Below, piece after piece: positions 33,961 to 45,431 of a DNA stretch of 64,000 nucleotides (position 1 is the stretch's first letter; every line of letters begins with the position of its first letter). Origin of the DNA: Talinum fruticosum (taxonomy: Eukaryota > Streptophyta > Magnoliopsida > Caryophyllales > Talinaceae); NCBI GenBank assembly GCA_021018815.1, contig JAITYX010000129.1, positions 372,001-436,000 on the forward strand, read 5' to 3'. A model generated the notes under the pieces. That model saw nothing but the letters and a program-made list of their open reading frames with translations. It ran no database searches and was not told the origin of the DNA. Made by a program: the position numbers and the translations under genes.

Positions 33961-35250
33961 TATCTTACGGACAGAGCATCGGCGCCCTTGTTAAGCTATC
34001 CCGATTTGTGTTTGATTGAAAAATGAAAGGTCCGAAGGTACTCAACCCATTTCGCATGTCGCGGGTTCAACTTGTGTTGGCCCCGAATGTACTTGAGGGC
34101 TTCATGATCCGAGTGCGGAATGAATTCTTGGGCCACCAAGTAATGATTCCAATACTCTAATGACCGAATGATGGCATAGAATTCCTATTCATAGGTAGAG
34201 TATCTTCGCTTGGTATCACACGACTTCTCACTAAAATAAGCGATAGGACGACCCTCTTGAGTGAGAATCCCACCAATACCTACACCGGAGGCATCACACT
34301 CAACTTCGAAAATCTTCTCAAAGCCGGGCGGGGCTAGGACAGGAGCCCGGGTCGGTTTAGCCTTGATAGCTTCAAAGATTTACGAGCTCGAGGTGTCCAA
34401 ACAAAAGAAGCTGTTTCGAGCACCTCGGTCATAGGGGCGATGATAGCGCTGAAGTCTTTGATGAACCTCCTATAGAAAGATGCAAGTCCATGAAAGCTCA
34501 GAACATCGTGTATGCTTTTGGGAGTAGGCCAAGACAGGATAGCCTCAATTTTGCTTTCATCTACCTTTGCTCCTCAGTGGAAACAACATACCTTAGAAAT
34601 GCGATTTACGAGTCGAAGAATGAACAATTCTTCGATTTCAGTATAGTTTCTCTCTCTCTAGCAGTTGAACAATCTGTCCGAGGTGGTCGAATGTTCCCTC
34701 TCATTCGATCTGTAGATCGGAATGTCATTAAAATAGACCACTACGAACTTCCCGATGAAGGGTCCGAAAATCTGATTCATGAGTCGCATGAATGTGCTTG
34801 GAGCATTGGTCGGACCAAAAGGCATAACAAGCCACTCATATAAACCTCCCTTGGTCTTAAAAGCGGTTTTCCATTCATCTCCTTCTCCGATTCCGATTTG
34901 ATAATATCCACTTCGAGGTCAATCTTAGAGAAGACCTTAGAACCATGTAGTTCATCCAACATATCTTTAAGTCGTGGTATAGGATGCCTATACTTGATAG
35001 TGATCTTGTTAATGGCACGACTATCTATACACATCCTCATAGAACCATCCTTTTTGGGTACCAACAAGGTCTGGTACAGACACAAGGACTCTTACTCACT
35101 CTCACCAGGCCTTTAGACACCAACTCCTCAACTTGCCTCTGCACTTATGAGGTATCTTTAGGGTTCATTCAGTAGGCTGGTTTGTTTGGCAATATCGATC
35201 CTGGGATAAGGTCAATGTGGTGTTGGATATCTCTTTTGGGGGTAGGCCAA
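33961..35250 (-). pseudogene. type-B RNase H and reverse transcriptase
   Basis: RNase H blocks ([54 protein letters not shown]) at 34010-34310; RT from about 34400 to 35240 with [40 protein letters not shown] at 35075-34930. Frameshifts and stops throughout; the catalytic YFDD region near 34730 reads VVYFNDI in a broken frame. Confidence 0.82.
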
Positions 35251-35880
35251 GAGGTATCTCCTCGGGGAAAATACGGATGTACTTGGGTATAAGTGTCTTA
35301 GCTAATGGGTGTCCGAGTTCGAGGACTCGGAATTGTCTCGACTCAAGAGAATCAACTCTCTCATGGGTCCGAGTTCATGATGTATGGACTCTAAATAGGC
35401 TTCCCTAGGGTCGAAGTAACTCGGGTGGGTTGGGTGTCCGAGGGGCTTGGCTTTAGGCGATTGTGAAGGGTCAAGTGGGGCTAACGTTATTTTCTTGCCA
35501 TTCAGGTGAGGGTGTATGTGTTTCGAACCCATCATGCATAACTCTACGATCAAATAACCAAGGTCTACCCAATAGTAAGTGACATGCATCCATAGGTATA
35601 ACATCACACCATATATCATCAACATAAGACTTCCCAATACTTGAAAGTTATTAGGCAACGAGAATTAACTCGAGGCCCTTACCTTGACTCAGCCATTGTA
35701 TGTTGTAGGGGTGAGGGTGCAACTCATTTTGTAACTGAAGCTTCTCTACCATGTTCACGAAGCAATGTTGGTGCAACTCCTCCATCAATAATGATCGAAC
35801 AAACTTTCCCTTTGATGGTTCCCCTCGTGTGGAATATATTCTCCCTCCGAGCCTCACTTGGATCCTTATATCCATTCAAG
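35251..35880 (-). pseudogene. type-B aspartic protease
   Basis: Minus strand: VRSLLMEELHQHCFVNMVEK (degenerate active-site stretch), LHPHPYNIQWLSQGKGLELI, then in another frame HVTYYWVDLGYLIVEL and GKKITLAPLDPSQSPKAK, leading to the RT linker. Frame breaks at about 35650. Confidence 0.8.
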
Positions 35881-37030
35881 GCTCTCACGTTCACAAGTAG
35901 TTCTCTTTCATCAGCCTCTTCAACAATCTCTTCGTGCCCTCAGCAAGGCATACCTCTCCTTCGGGTTCATACTCATCCCATATGGGTTCATCGACCTCGG
36001 TAATAGTGATAACCCTTCGATTTGGGCACTCACAAGCAAAGTGTCCAAATCCACGACACTTAAAACACTTGCGGCTCCGGCCAACATGATGTTTATTCCG
36101 AGTCCGAGTCCGAATAATAGGGTGTTTAGACTCGGAACCGAGTTTTGGGGCAGCGAGACTTAGGTCGAAACAGAGGGTTAGAATAACCCTTGCCAAACCG
36201 AGTTGGTTTTGGTGGTTGAGTCTTAGAGACTTCTTTCTCGAAGGTTCCGACCTTCTTTTCGCTGCTCCACCTTATGTGCCGGAAGACACACCTCATCAAA
36301 GGTTGAGTACTGCTGTAACTTCAACAACATTAGCATACTTCGGTCAAGTCCTCCAAGATACCGACTATTGTTTGATCCTCCGACTCCTGAAGATCGCATT
36401 TAATCATTAGCCTTTCGAACTCTCGGGTATACTCCTCTACACTCATCAGACCTTGTTGTAGGTTGTGCAACTTAGAATAAGCTGTCCTGGATGTATGTTG
36501 GGGGTAGGAACCGGGTTTTCGGTTTGGACCTCATTTTCTCCCAACTTCGATCTTAGGTTTCCTTTGAACAGACACGCTTCTTCTCGGATTTGCCCACCAA
36601 GTTGAGGCAAACCCTTTGAGCTTGATAGCAACAAGCTTTACCTTCTTTTCATCTTTCACCTCTTTGTAGTCAAAGATTCTTTTAACTGTTTGCAACCATT
36701 CCGAAACTCGTGCGGGTTAAGGCGACCTTCAAACTCCGGGATCTCAACTTTGAAGTCCGAGTTGGGTCGGGGTGATTTATCCCTTCTCCCTCTTCTTCCT
36801 CTTCTTTGCTCACGTTCACTGGAAGAAGCAAAGGGGTTGCTCTCCCCATCTTCATCCCCGTGTGAGTGGGTATGTGGTGGTGAGTCGGGTGGTGACTCTT
36901 CTAACTCATGCCTCTTCTTCTTCATCATATCTCCAAGTTGCTTTTTCGGATATATATTCCGGGCACGCATCTCATCATAGTTGTTCATGAGCATATCAAA
37001 ACGTTCCTCCAATGTCATGCTTCCACTCAT
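35881..37030 (-). pseudogene. type-B gag with zinc knuckle
   Basis: Begins MSGSMTLEERFDMLMNNYDE at 37030, about 90 bp from the PBS; acidic and Ser/Arg linker; DFKVEIPEFEGRLNPHEF (about 36760-36710); after frameshifts YIQDSLF, MSVEEYTREFERLMIKCDLQ; and an intact knuckle CFKCRGFGHFACEC (36072-36031). The frame is broken at several sites. Confidence 0.88.
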
Positions 37031-37117
37031 TCCGGTTTATGGGCTCTTTGTGGACTGATGTGTTTGGGGCTAAATGGGTTGTGTTTGGGGTTAAGGAAGC
37101 TCGGTCTAGGAAAGGCT

Positions 37118-37137
37118 CCAAAGCTCGATACCAAAGC
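37118..37137 (-). other. primer binding site, type-B element
   Basis: Minus strand CTTTGGTATCGAGCTTTGGA next to the LTR end. TGGTATCGAGC is one base shorter than the tRNA-iMet complement TGGTATCAGAGC. The same site precedes the shared LTR (32069-32088). Confidence 0.7.
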
Positions 37138-38181
37138 CGATGTGCCAAAACGCAAGGCTACACCGATCCTGAAAGCAGAGTGCGCTAAATGTAATTCGAG
37201 AGACTCGGAATGGGCTTAGAAGTGACCAATGAAATAGTAAACAACGAGGATTAAGCTAATCATTCGTGAGGAGATGATTAGCAAGGTAACCAAGCACCGA
37301 TAGGACAATAACAAGATAAACTAGAACTATCCAAGGATACGAGATATCACCACCAAGGATAAAACTAGGGCACTAATCACACTTAGTGATACAGCTATCA
37401 CCACACTAAGTATAATCGGACTCTTCAGAACACAGCCTAATTATGCCACTAATTAGACAAGCAAAAGAGAATTTTGGGGTTGAAAGGAGCACCGCTCAAC
37501 TTTACTTAGCATATAGCCAATATCAAAATCATCATCCTTTACAAAGAGAGAGCCCATGTATATTTATAGGCCTCTTAGCTAGGGTACATCACTCTAATCT
37601 AAGGGTTATAAATCCCCTTTACAATCAATGGTTGTGATGTATTCAGCAAAATAAAAGGATAAAAACAAGGACAACAGGTAAATAATTACAGCGAGAAAAG
37701 GACAGCGAGAAAGGAGGGGGACCACAGAATCGGTAGTACAAAGTAGTACGGTTCGAGTCCAGTGACAGCTACGATGAGTTGTCACCAAATTCTTTTGCTT
37801 TCGATCCTTAACTTTCCTTTTCGGCTCCGCTGAAGATGCCTAGATGATGATCAAGTAGTCTAAGCTCGAAGCCGAGGACTCGGAAAAGATCATTTAACGT
37901 CCGAGCTCGAAGCCGAGGACTCGGAAAAGATCTCTTGGCTTATTTTTCCTCCGAATATTTCTGACTTGTCCGACTCCCTTACTCCTGTCTTACTCCTGTC
38001 CGAGGAGACAGACAAGTATTTCGAGTGTGGCCAAAACTCCCTTGATGCATGCGTTATCAACGAAGACCCAGACAATGGTTTCGAGGGTTCCGTAATGAAG
38101 TCGGAGGACTTAGAATTATCACTCGGTTCCGGCTGGCTCTCGGTCTTAGTTGGGTTTGGGTTTGTGGTGTCCACCCCATCA
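37138..38181 (-). repeat. type-B 5' LTR, 1044 bp
   Basis: Minus strand starts TGATGGGGTGGACACC at 38181 and ends GGCACATCGG at 37138. TATA-like TATAAATATACATGGG is near 37565 (minus). The leader holds the paired-stem module at about 37330-37425. To its right the sequence is a plus-strand type-A RT (CCATGGGGATGTGTG), so the B array inserted into an A element. Confidence 0.88.
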
Positions 38182-38631
38182 CCATGGGGATGTGTGTTGA
38201 CAGCATGAGCCATAAACAAAATAACCATCAAGTATAGGCACCGAATTCTTAGACTTGAGGACATGCTTGATGAGCTCCATAGGTCATAAGTGTTCTCAAA
38301 GGTGGACTCGAGGAGTGGATATTATCAAATCCGAATCCATGAAGGAGATGAGTGGAAAACAACATTTAACACCAAGGGAGGATTGTATGAGTGGCTTGTG
38401 ATGCCATTCGGTTTATCAAATGCCCCTAGCACTTTCATGAGACTCATGAACCAAGTGTTTAGGCCTTTCCTTGGCAAGTTCGTGGTAGTATACTTTGATG
38501 ATATTTTGGTGTATAGCAAAAGTGAAGAGGAGCATCTCAAATACCTCACACAAGTTCTTGAATTGTCACAAGAAGAGCAGCTCTATGGCAATTTTCAAAA
38601 GTGCGGTTTCTTTGCTTCGGAAGTCACCTTT
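38182..38631 (+). pseudogene. type-A RT, N-terminal two thirds
   Basis: HKQNNHQV block, then [60 protein letters not shown], and the catalytic [18 protein letters not shown] with YFDD intact. The reading frame is open from about 38290 to the insertion at 38632; it resumes at 40131 with [17 protein letters not shown]. Confidence 0.9.
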
Positions 38632-40094
38632 TAATGGATATTTCTATCCATACTTAATTTCCAAAAGTCAAGGGGTTTCTCAAGCTAAAGCATAAAAGGA
38701 GTCAAGCTTATTTTTACACCAAAAACTCCTATGCTAGTCCAAGAAATACAAACCGAGCTAAGGTTTGAAGAAGTTTGAAAGGCCATGAGAATCGACATTC
38801 AAAGACAATTAGTATATAAATAAATAATGCTTAACGAGTCAAGCATTTTATGGCACAAAGGTCGGTCCAAAATACCCAAGGAACCAACCGGGTCTTCTTT
38901 TTATACATTCTGGCCGGATGTCTTCCAAGACCGAACAACCCATATTTTAGCCTCATCTCGAATGGGTCATGCGTGGACAGCACAAGGGAAGGTGTAGAAG
39001 CATCTCCAAGCATCATCTCTAGTGGAAGAATCTATGTGTTGGACCTATGACAAGCTTTCTCGCACAAGGGGAAGGAAAATACTTGGCTAGAATTAACTCT
39101 CATTCTAGCCACATGTTCCCAAATTGGCTTGGACAAGGGGCTAATACATTTTAGGCCATTGATCTTGTAATCTCTCTTTTAGGCCTTAGATTATGTTTTA
39201 GTTTTGATTTATTTTCAGCATGTTTTATTTCCTATAAATAGCACTAGCATTCAGCTTTGTAAGGAACAACTTTTGATGATGAATATATGAACCTTGAGTT
39301 GGATTGCTCGTACAAGTTGGATTACTCGTTCCCCTTTGAATTCTCAAATGCTGTATCCAAGTTTGGCAACTTGGTGGTGTCCTTTTGAGTCCTTAAGCTA
39401 GCTAGTGATGTTTCCGTATCTAGCCAAGCGAGAGGTGCCCCAAGACTTTTCAAGGAGGTGTTTTTGTATCCTTGAGCACCTTGGTACTATCCGGTTACCC
39501 AACTTCAAAAATCGAAAACTCCAAAAATACAAACCCCTTCATTCCAAATTTCACCCACACCTCTCTGCACAAGTTGAGTCACCCCCTCAAATCTCAGCTC
39601 AATCCAAGCATCCGTCTGACCCCTCCATCAAAACACCCAGAGCCTATCAATCTGGACTCCAGCCCAGACAAGACAGGACTTTGAGCCATCCGTTCGAGGT
39701 GATTCCCACCTCGAATGAAGACCAAATTTTTACCACCTCTTCCCAAATCCCTCTAGAACTTCCCCTCCAAATTTCAGATCCATACAAACACTACTCCATC
39801 CCCTGCCACAAAAACAAACAAAGAGCCTCATTCTAAACAACGAGACCAGCGAGACTTTCTGTTTTCCTTTCGTTCAAGGTGATCCCAACCTTGAATGAAC
39901 TCCAACTTTTACCAGACCTTTCCAACATCCCCAAGAACCTTCCCTCCAAAGTTCACCTCCAAATTCCACAATTTACCCTTCCATGACTCGATCTCCCAAG
40001 AATGCACTTGGAGAAGGCCAATCGCCCCGTTTTTCTTCTTTGCATCTTAACCAACTTTCCACCCTTCCTTGCCATCTACCCTTGTTATACACCA
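38632..40094 (+). repeat. type-A LTR, 1463 bp
   Basis: Begins TAATGGATATTTC (TG changed to TA) and ends GTTATACACCA. It carries the leader module at 39357-39475 and is more diverged in its first 300 bp from the other A LTRs. Confidence 0.75.
39357..39475 (+). promoter_or_regulatory. LTR leader hairpin module (three stems)
   Basis: Stem 1 CCAAGTT/AACTTGG (39357-39374), preceded by TGTAT and followed by TGGTG; stem 2 GCTAG/CTAGC (39401-39424) around TGATGTTTCCGTAT; GGTGCCCC; stem 3 TCAAGG/CCTTGA (39450-39475) around AGGTGTTTTTGTAT. All three pair perfectly. Confidence 0.7.
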
Positions 40095-40114
40095 ACTTGG
40101 TATTAGAGCGTGCC
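40095..40114 (+). other. primer binding site (tRNA-iMet type)
   Basis: ACTTGGTATTAGAGCGTGCC directly after the LTR. TGGTATTAGAGC is one base from TGGTATCAGAGC. Confidence 0.75.
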
Positions 40115-40130
40115 ACTATACATCACCTTT

Positions 40131-40780
40131 CTTGGCTATATAGTCACGGCTCATGGTGTCAAGGTGGATGAGAGTAAGGTGGAAGCCATACAATCATGGC
40201 CTATTCCCACAAGCATTCATGATGTTCGGAGTTTTCATGGTTTGGCCTCCTTCTACCGGATATTCATTAAGGGTTTTAGCACCATCACAGCTCCCATGAC
40301 CGAGGTGCTAAAAGGAAGTGTGTTCAAGTGGAATGCTAAGGCCCAAGAGGCTTTTGAAACCATCAAGTTTAAGCTTACTCAAGCAGCGGTTCTAGCATTG
40401 CCTAGCTTTGACAAGATTTTTGAAGTGGAGTGTGATGCCTTGGGAGTAGGCATTGGAGGAGTTTTCTCAAGAAGGTCGGCCTATAGCCTTCTTTAGTGAG
40501 AAACTTTATGATTGAAGAAGGAAGTACTCAACTAATGATAAAGAATTCTACGTTATTGTGAGATCTTTGGAGCATTGGAGTCATTATCTTGTGGCCAATG
40601 AATTCATTGCATTATGATCATGAGGCTTTGAAGTACATCCAAGGCCAGCACAAACTCAATCTAAGACATGGAAGGTGGGTGGAGTGTTTGCAAACATTCC
40701 ATTTTACCATCAAGCATAAATCGAGCGGAGTTGAACAAAGGGGTAGATGCAATATCAAGAAGGTACCTCTTGTTATTTCA
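40131..40780 (+). pseudogene. type-A RT C-terminus and RNase H
   Basis: [60 protein letters not shown], then RNase H FEVECDALGVGIGG (the usual Ser is Leu), and after a frame change [10 protein letters not shown] and HEALKYIQGQHKLNLRHGRW. DAISRR marks its end near 40760. Frameshifts near 40470 and 40615. Confidence 0.87.
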
Positions 40781-40784
40781 ATTA

Positions 40785-41990
40785 CAAACCCAAGTTCTTG
40801 GTTTCGAGCATCTAAAGTCCTTGTATTATGATGACCAAGATTTTGGGGAGTTGTTTCGTAATTGTCAAAAGCACCCCAAGGGAGAGTTCCTAGTCCAAGA
40901 GGGTTTTCTTTTCAAAGGCACTTGGCTATGCATACCACATTGTGGCACCAGGGAGTTATTGATTCAAGAGGTGCACAATGGAGCTTAGGCTGGACACTTT
41001 GATATAAACAAAACTATGAGCATGCTTAGGGAGCACTATTTCTGGCCTAATATGGAAAAAGATGTGCAAGACATCTTGAAGACATGTGCGGTATGTCGAG
41101 AATCAAAGAGCCATTCCCTCCCTCAAGGGCTTTACACCCCTCTTCCAACACCCAACCAACCATGGGAAGACGTGGGTTTGGACTTCGTTTTGGGGCTACC
41201 AAGGACACAAAGGAACTCATGTGGCTCTAAAATGGCCATTCCCTCCCTCAAGGACTCTATTCGGTAGCAGTGGACCGTTTCTCTAAAATGGCTCACTTTG
41301 TTCGATGTAATAAAACCAATGATGCAACTCATGTGGCTGATTTATACTTCAAGGAGATTATGAGGCTCCATGGTATACCAAAATCCATGGTGTCTAATCG
41401 GGACAAGTTTCTAAGCCACTTCGGATTACTCTTTGGAAGAAATTGGGGACCAAGCTGAAATTTAACACCACTTGTCATCCTCAAACAGATGGGCAAACGA
41501 AGTTACAAACTGAACATTGGGTGTACTACTAAGGGCCTTGATTAGAACCAATGTAAAAGCTTGGGACCAACTCCTAGCTCATGCTGAGTTTGCTTACAAT
41601 GGTGCTCTAAGTAAAGCCACGGGAATGAGCCCTTTCAAAGTGGTCTATGGAGTTGAACCTTTGACTCCTCTCGACCTAGCACCAAGGGGATTGGATGAAA
41701 AACCCAGCATAGAGGCTGCCAAGAGAGTCCAAGAAATCCAAAGAATGCATGAAAAAGTGAAGGCAAAGATTGTGCAAACCAATGATGCTTACAAACCCGA
41801 CAAGGGCAAAAAGAGGAAGGTTTTTCAGCCAAGAGACCTTGTTTGGGTGCACTTAAGGAAGAAACGCTTGAAGTATTGGAGAAGATCAATGACAACGCCT
41901 ATAAGATTGATCTACCGGCGAGTATGGAGTCTCTGCAAGCTTTAATGTATCCGACTTATCTCCTTATTTTGAAGATGACACACTAGAGAA
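40785..41990 (+). pseudogene. type-A integrase
   Basis: FQLQTQVLGFEHLKSLYYDD, GTRELLIQEVHNGA-stop-AGHFD, MLREHYFWPNMEKDVQDILK, CAVC, then VGLDFVLGLPRTQRN. A 30-40 bp local duplication of CATTCCCTCCCTCAAGG at 41233 disrupts the start of [20 protein letters not shown]. Then [40 protein letters not shown], and ERVFQPRDLVWVHLRKK-type C-terminus with a deletion. No chromodomain seen. Confidence 0.87.
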
Positions 41991-42022
41991 TTTGAGGGCA
42001 AATTCTTCCTTACAAGGGAGTA

Positions 42023-42990
42023 TGATGGAGAGTCCCATCCTAAACAAACCACCAAGGATCATTGGCTATTAGCAAAGTTACAAGAGGAGATAAGCTTGCG
42101 TGGAGATCAACTTTGGGCACCAAAAACTACTATTCTGGTCTGAATAGTGCAAGCTGAACCGGGGCCTGGAGAGCCGTGAAAATTGTCCTTCCATGACAAT
42201 TAGTACATAAATAATTGATGCTTAGGAGTTGAAGCAAAAATAATCAAGCAAAGGAGGTCCAAACGCCCAAAGGCCTAAGCTGGGCATTTGAGGCACAATC
42301 TGACCGTTTGACTTCAAAGGCCAAAAGGTCCATGCTCGGATCATCAAAATGAGTCACTAAGGAGAGAAGTTCATTGCTGGCATAAATAAGGTTCCGGAGA
42401 AATCAAGAGCACGACCTTTAGTGGGGAGAATCATGTGTTGGACCAATCGGAATCAAGCTTGCACAAGGGGAAGGGAATACATGGCCGGAAATCACTATTT
42501 ATTTTAGGCCACATATTCTCAAGCTGGCTTGGAGAAGTGGATAGCTCTATTGTAATCTTGGCCTTTGATCTTGTACATACACTCTTAGCCTTTAGATTAT
42601 GCGTAGCTTTAATCTTTGAGCATTACAAGTATTCCTTGTATTCGGTTGTGCAAAGGCGAGTTTATGATATTGAATGAAAACCGAGCAAGCTTAATGCTCT
42701 TTCTCAAAAATTCTTAATTGATTTATCTAGGCTTGGCAAGCTTAGTGGTGTTTGATTAAGTCCAAAGGCTTAAGCTGGTGGTGTTATCCGTATGCAGCCC
42801 AAACCTTCGAGTGCCTCAAGACTTCTATGGTGGTGAATCTGTATCCATAAGGAGATTGATCCTATCCTTGCTAATTCTCGCTTTGTAGCACTCATCTTCC
42901 TATTCCCTTTTCCAACATTTCACTCACAAAACTCCACCCTCCCAAAACTTGTTTCTGGCTAGGTTGCTCTTCTTGTAGAGCTATATATCA
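42023..42990 (+). repeat. type-A 3' LTR, 968 bp
   Basis: TGATGGAGAGTCCC to GAGCTATATATCA, preceded by polypurine ACAAGGGAGTA. Leader stems: CTAGGC/GCTTAG (near 42731), GCTG/CAGC (near 42775), TATGG/CCATA (42826-42849) around TGGTGAATCTGTAT. Confidence 0.85.
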
Positions 42991-43439
42991 TTTTCTATGT
43001 GTACTTCCAATGTCCATATCTCCTTGGGTGAGGCTCCATTTGCTGCTCCAAAGTGATGGTTAGAAAGCTGGGGATCTCCTCTTTCCATGCATATGCCTTT
43101 TGCCCACATTGACTCAAAATTGAGGGAGATATGGCTCATGTTGTTGACAAAGGTCAACAGACTACCTAGTGGTGATGACTTTGACAAAAATGAACCTAAA
43201 CCTTATTGTTTCCGGCTTAAATGGAAAAACAAAGATCCCCGCTTTTATGAGACTCATTAAGGTAATTTCCTAAAATTTAGGATCCCTATCCCTCCTAATT
43301 GCTGACTTATGCAACTCAAAAGTGAACCATGCATGTGTCTAAACTAGGCAGTTCCAAAGCCTTGCATGCTTTGAAACAAAGTGATTGTTTTAGCATGCAA
43401 ACTCCCTTACTCCTGACCTAGATCATGTCCCATCCATCA
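42991..43439 (-). repeat. 3' LTR remnant of the adjacent minus-strand element
   Basis: On the minus strand TGATGGATGGGACATGATC starts at 43439, immediately after a polypurine-like CATGGGAGGA and the integrase end. The far end of the LTR was not located; the region down to 42990 shows no other feature. Confidence 0.5.
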
Positions 43440-43469
43440 TCCTCCCATGGTAGATGAGAATTTGCCCTT

Positions 43470-44081
43470 AAATTTTCTAAGGTATCATCTTCCAATTAAG
43501 GGGATAAGGCATCCATATTAAAGCTTGTCGAGACACCATGATCTTCTCCAAGGCTTCAAAGGGGCCATCAGCTCTAGGCATGAGTTTAGTTTTTCTTCTA
43601 GTTGGAAACCTCTCCTTACATAGGTAAATCCACGTCAAGTCACCCGATTAAAACACAACCTTCTTGCGATGCTTGTTGGCTTGGTCTTGATAAGATGCAT
43701 TTGTTTGCTCAATTTTTTCCTTCACACTTTCATGCATCTCTTGAATTTGCTAAACCCTTGGGCTAGCTTTGGGACGTGGCTTCTCATCTATAACTCTCGG
43801 AGCAAGACTCAAAGGTGTAAGAGGATCAACTTTATACACCACCTTAAAGGGAGACAAATTTGTGGCCTTGCTAGGATTTTGGTTGAAAACAAATTTAGCA
43901 TGTGGTATGAGCAAGTCCCTTGACTTGGCGTTGCCTTTGCTCAAAACCCTAAGGAATGTTCGTAAAGTCTAGTTTGTCACCTCGATTTGGCTGTCCATTT
44001 GATGGTGACAACTAGTGTTATATTTGAGTTGTGTCCCCATCTTTCTCCATAGAGTCACCAAAAAATGGGTAAGGAACTTGG
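43470..44081 (-). pseudogene. integrase C-terminal half
   Basis: Minus strand: FLTHFL-type core end, CHHQMDSQIEVTN, SRDLLIPHAKFVFNQNPSKA, SPFKVVYKVDPLTPLSLAPR, then IQEMHESVKEKIEQTNASYQ, and a C-terminal [20 protein letters not shown]. Stops present. It continues at 45432 beyond the solo LTR. Confidence 0.82.
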
Positions 44082-45426
44082 TGATGGATATTGACCAAGG
44101 GCTACAACATACTTGTTCATGATCTCCTTACATGCTAAAATTCCAAGAGCCATGAATTCATATCAAAGCTACAAGGAATCTCAAAACCGAGTGGAGATCA
44201 ATTTTGGCGCCTAAAGTCTACCTTCATGATTTGACTTTTACAAGCTTAATTAAAGCTTGGTGATTGAGGCAAATTATTTTTCATGTCTTGAGGTACACAA
44301 ATAATTGTTGCCAAGCAAGATATGTCACAAAGGTCGGTCCAAATACACAAGGAACTTAACCGAGCATTTTTGATACATGATGAGTATTTTGATACATGCT
44401 GTCCGGTTGTCTTTAAGGACCGAAGGGTCCATTATTAGCCCAGCCGAATGGGTCCTCAAATGGCATAATACATGGCTGCACAAAGGAGGTTCAAGAAGAA
44501 ATCCCCAAGCACTAACATTAGTGGGAGAAGAGTGTGTTGGACCTATGACAAGCTTTCTTGCACAAGGGAAGGGAGATACTTGGCTGAAAATGCACAATGC
44601 ATTTTCCACCACATGTTCCCTAGAGTTTCAAAGCTTAGCCTAGAATGCTTCTCTACATCCAGCCCTCCATCCTTGCTTGAAGAAGGGAAGCTCAATGCAA
44701 GCCTTAGATTATTATTTGATTTAAGCTTTATGTTATTTTCAGCTTGCCTTTTTATTTCCTATAAATACTCAATGTATTTAGCTTTGTAAGAATTAACTTT
44801 GATGATGAATATATGAACATTTAGCTGGATTGCTCTTTCCGGATGGATTTCTCGGTCCCTTAAATTCTCAATGCTGTATCCAAGTTGGCTACTTGGTGGT
44901 GTTCTTTGAGTCCTCTAATCTACCGGTGGTGTTTCTGTATCCGGCAAGGTTAAAGGTGCCCCTAGGCTTCCTCTTGGTGGTGTTTCTTTATCCAAGAAGA
45001 AACCTCAGTTTTATTCATCGACTTTCCATATCCATAACTCCCAATCCACTTATCAACTTTGGCCCAAATTTCACCCACATCATTATACATGAGTTGAGTC
45101 CATTCCCTCCAAATCTCAGCTCAAACCAAGAAGAACTCCGTCCCCCACCTTCGATTCTTACAAAGAGAGTCATCCTGGACAATCAGCCGAGAACCCTGAC
45201 TTTCAGCCCTCTAATCAAGGTGTTTCCAGCCTCCAAAAATTCCCCAATTTTTACCCAACCTTCTTGGCCCAGTTAAGAACCTTCCCACCAAATTTTAGCT
45301 TAAAATTCCTCCATTTGCCCCTTCATTCATCCATTCTCCCAAATACGCACTTGCACGCTTGCATTCTGTCCGGTTGCTTGTTTGCGGTTTTCCCTTTCCT
45401 TTTGCTTCCGCCCTCACTACACATCA
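44082..45426 (+). mobile_element. solo type-A LTR, 1345 bp, TSD CTTGG
   Basis: TGATGGATATTGACC to CACTACACATCA, flanked by CTTGG (44077-44081, 45427-45431). The integrase reading on the minus strand continues across it (IPRSMVF... to ...KFLTHF). Leader stems: CCAAG/CTTGG (44880-44896), CCGG/CCGG (44923-44944), TCTTGG/CCAAGA (44972-44997). Confidence 0.92.
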
Positions 45427-45431
45427 CTTGG

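Larger units (their letters stand above)
29444..38181 (-). mobile_element. tandem type-B Ty3/Gypsy elements sharing one LTR
   Basis: On the minus strand from the right: LTR (38181-37138), PBS, gag, protease, RT, RNase H, integrase remnant, PPT, LTR (33127-32089), PBS, gag, zinc knuckle, partial protease (to 29444). The middle LTR is next to a PPT on one side and a PBS on the other, so it serves both units. Such LTR-internal-LTR-internal arrays arise by unequal recombination. The left unit is truncated and hosts a solo LTR. Confidence 0.85.
38632..40125 (+). mobile_element. LTR-PBS-LTR-tip structure inserted in RT, TSD CCTTT
   Basis: Full LTR (38632-40094), then 20 bp ACTTGGTATTAGAGCGTGCC (40095-40114), then ACTATACATCA (40115-40125), the last 11 bp of an LTR. 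CCTTT flanks both sides (38627-38631, 40126-40130), and RT reads through when it is removed. No internal region. This is the second case of the architecture seen at 135-1647. Confidence 0.85.
38182..42990 (+). mobile_element. Ty3/Gypsy type-A element, 5' part lost
   Basis: Starts mid-RT where the type-B array ends, then RT, RNase H, integrase, polypurine tract and 3' LTR. An LTR-PBS-tip structure (38632-40125) interrupts RT with a CCTTT target duplication. The 5' half expected left of the B array is absent, so a deletion followed the insertion. Confidence 0.88.

Noticed and set aside
36690..36980. Plus-strand frames rich in Ser/Leu
   Set aside because: Antisense shadow of the type-B gag acidic/arginine-rich linker.
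43669..43972. Several 60-80 codon plus-strand frames
   Set aside because: Antisense to the integrase C-terminal region on the minus strand.
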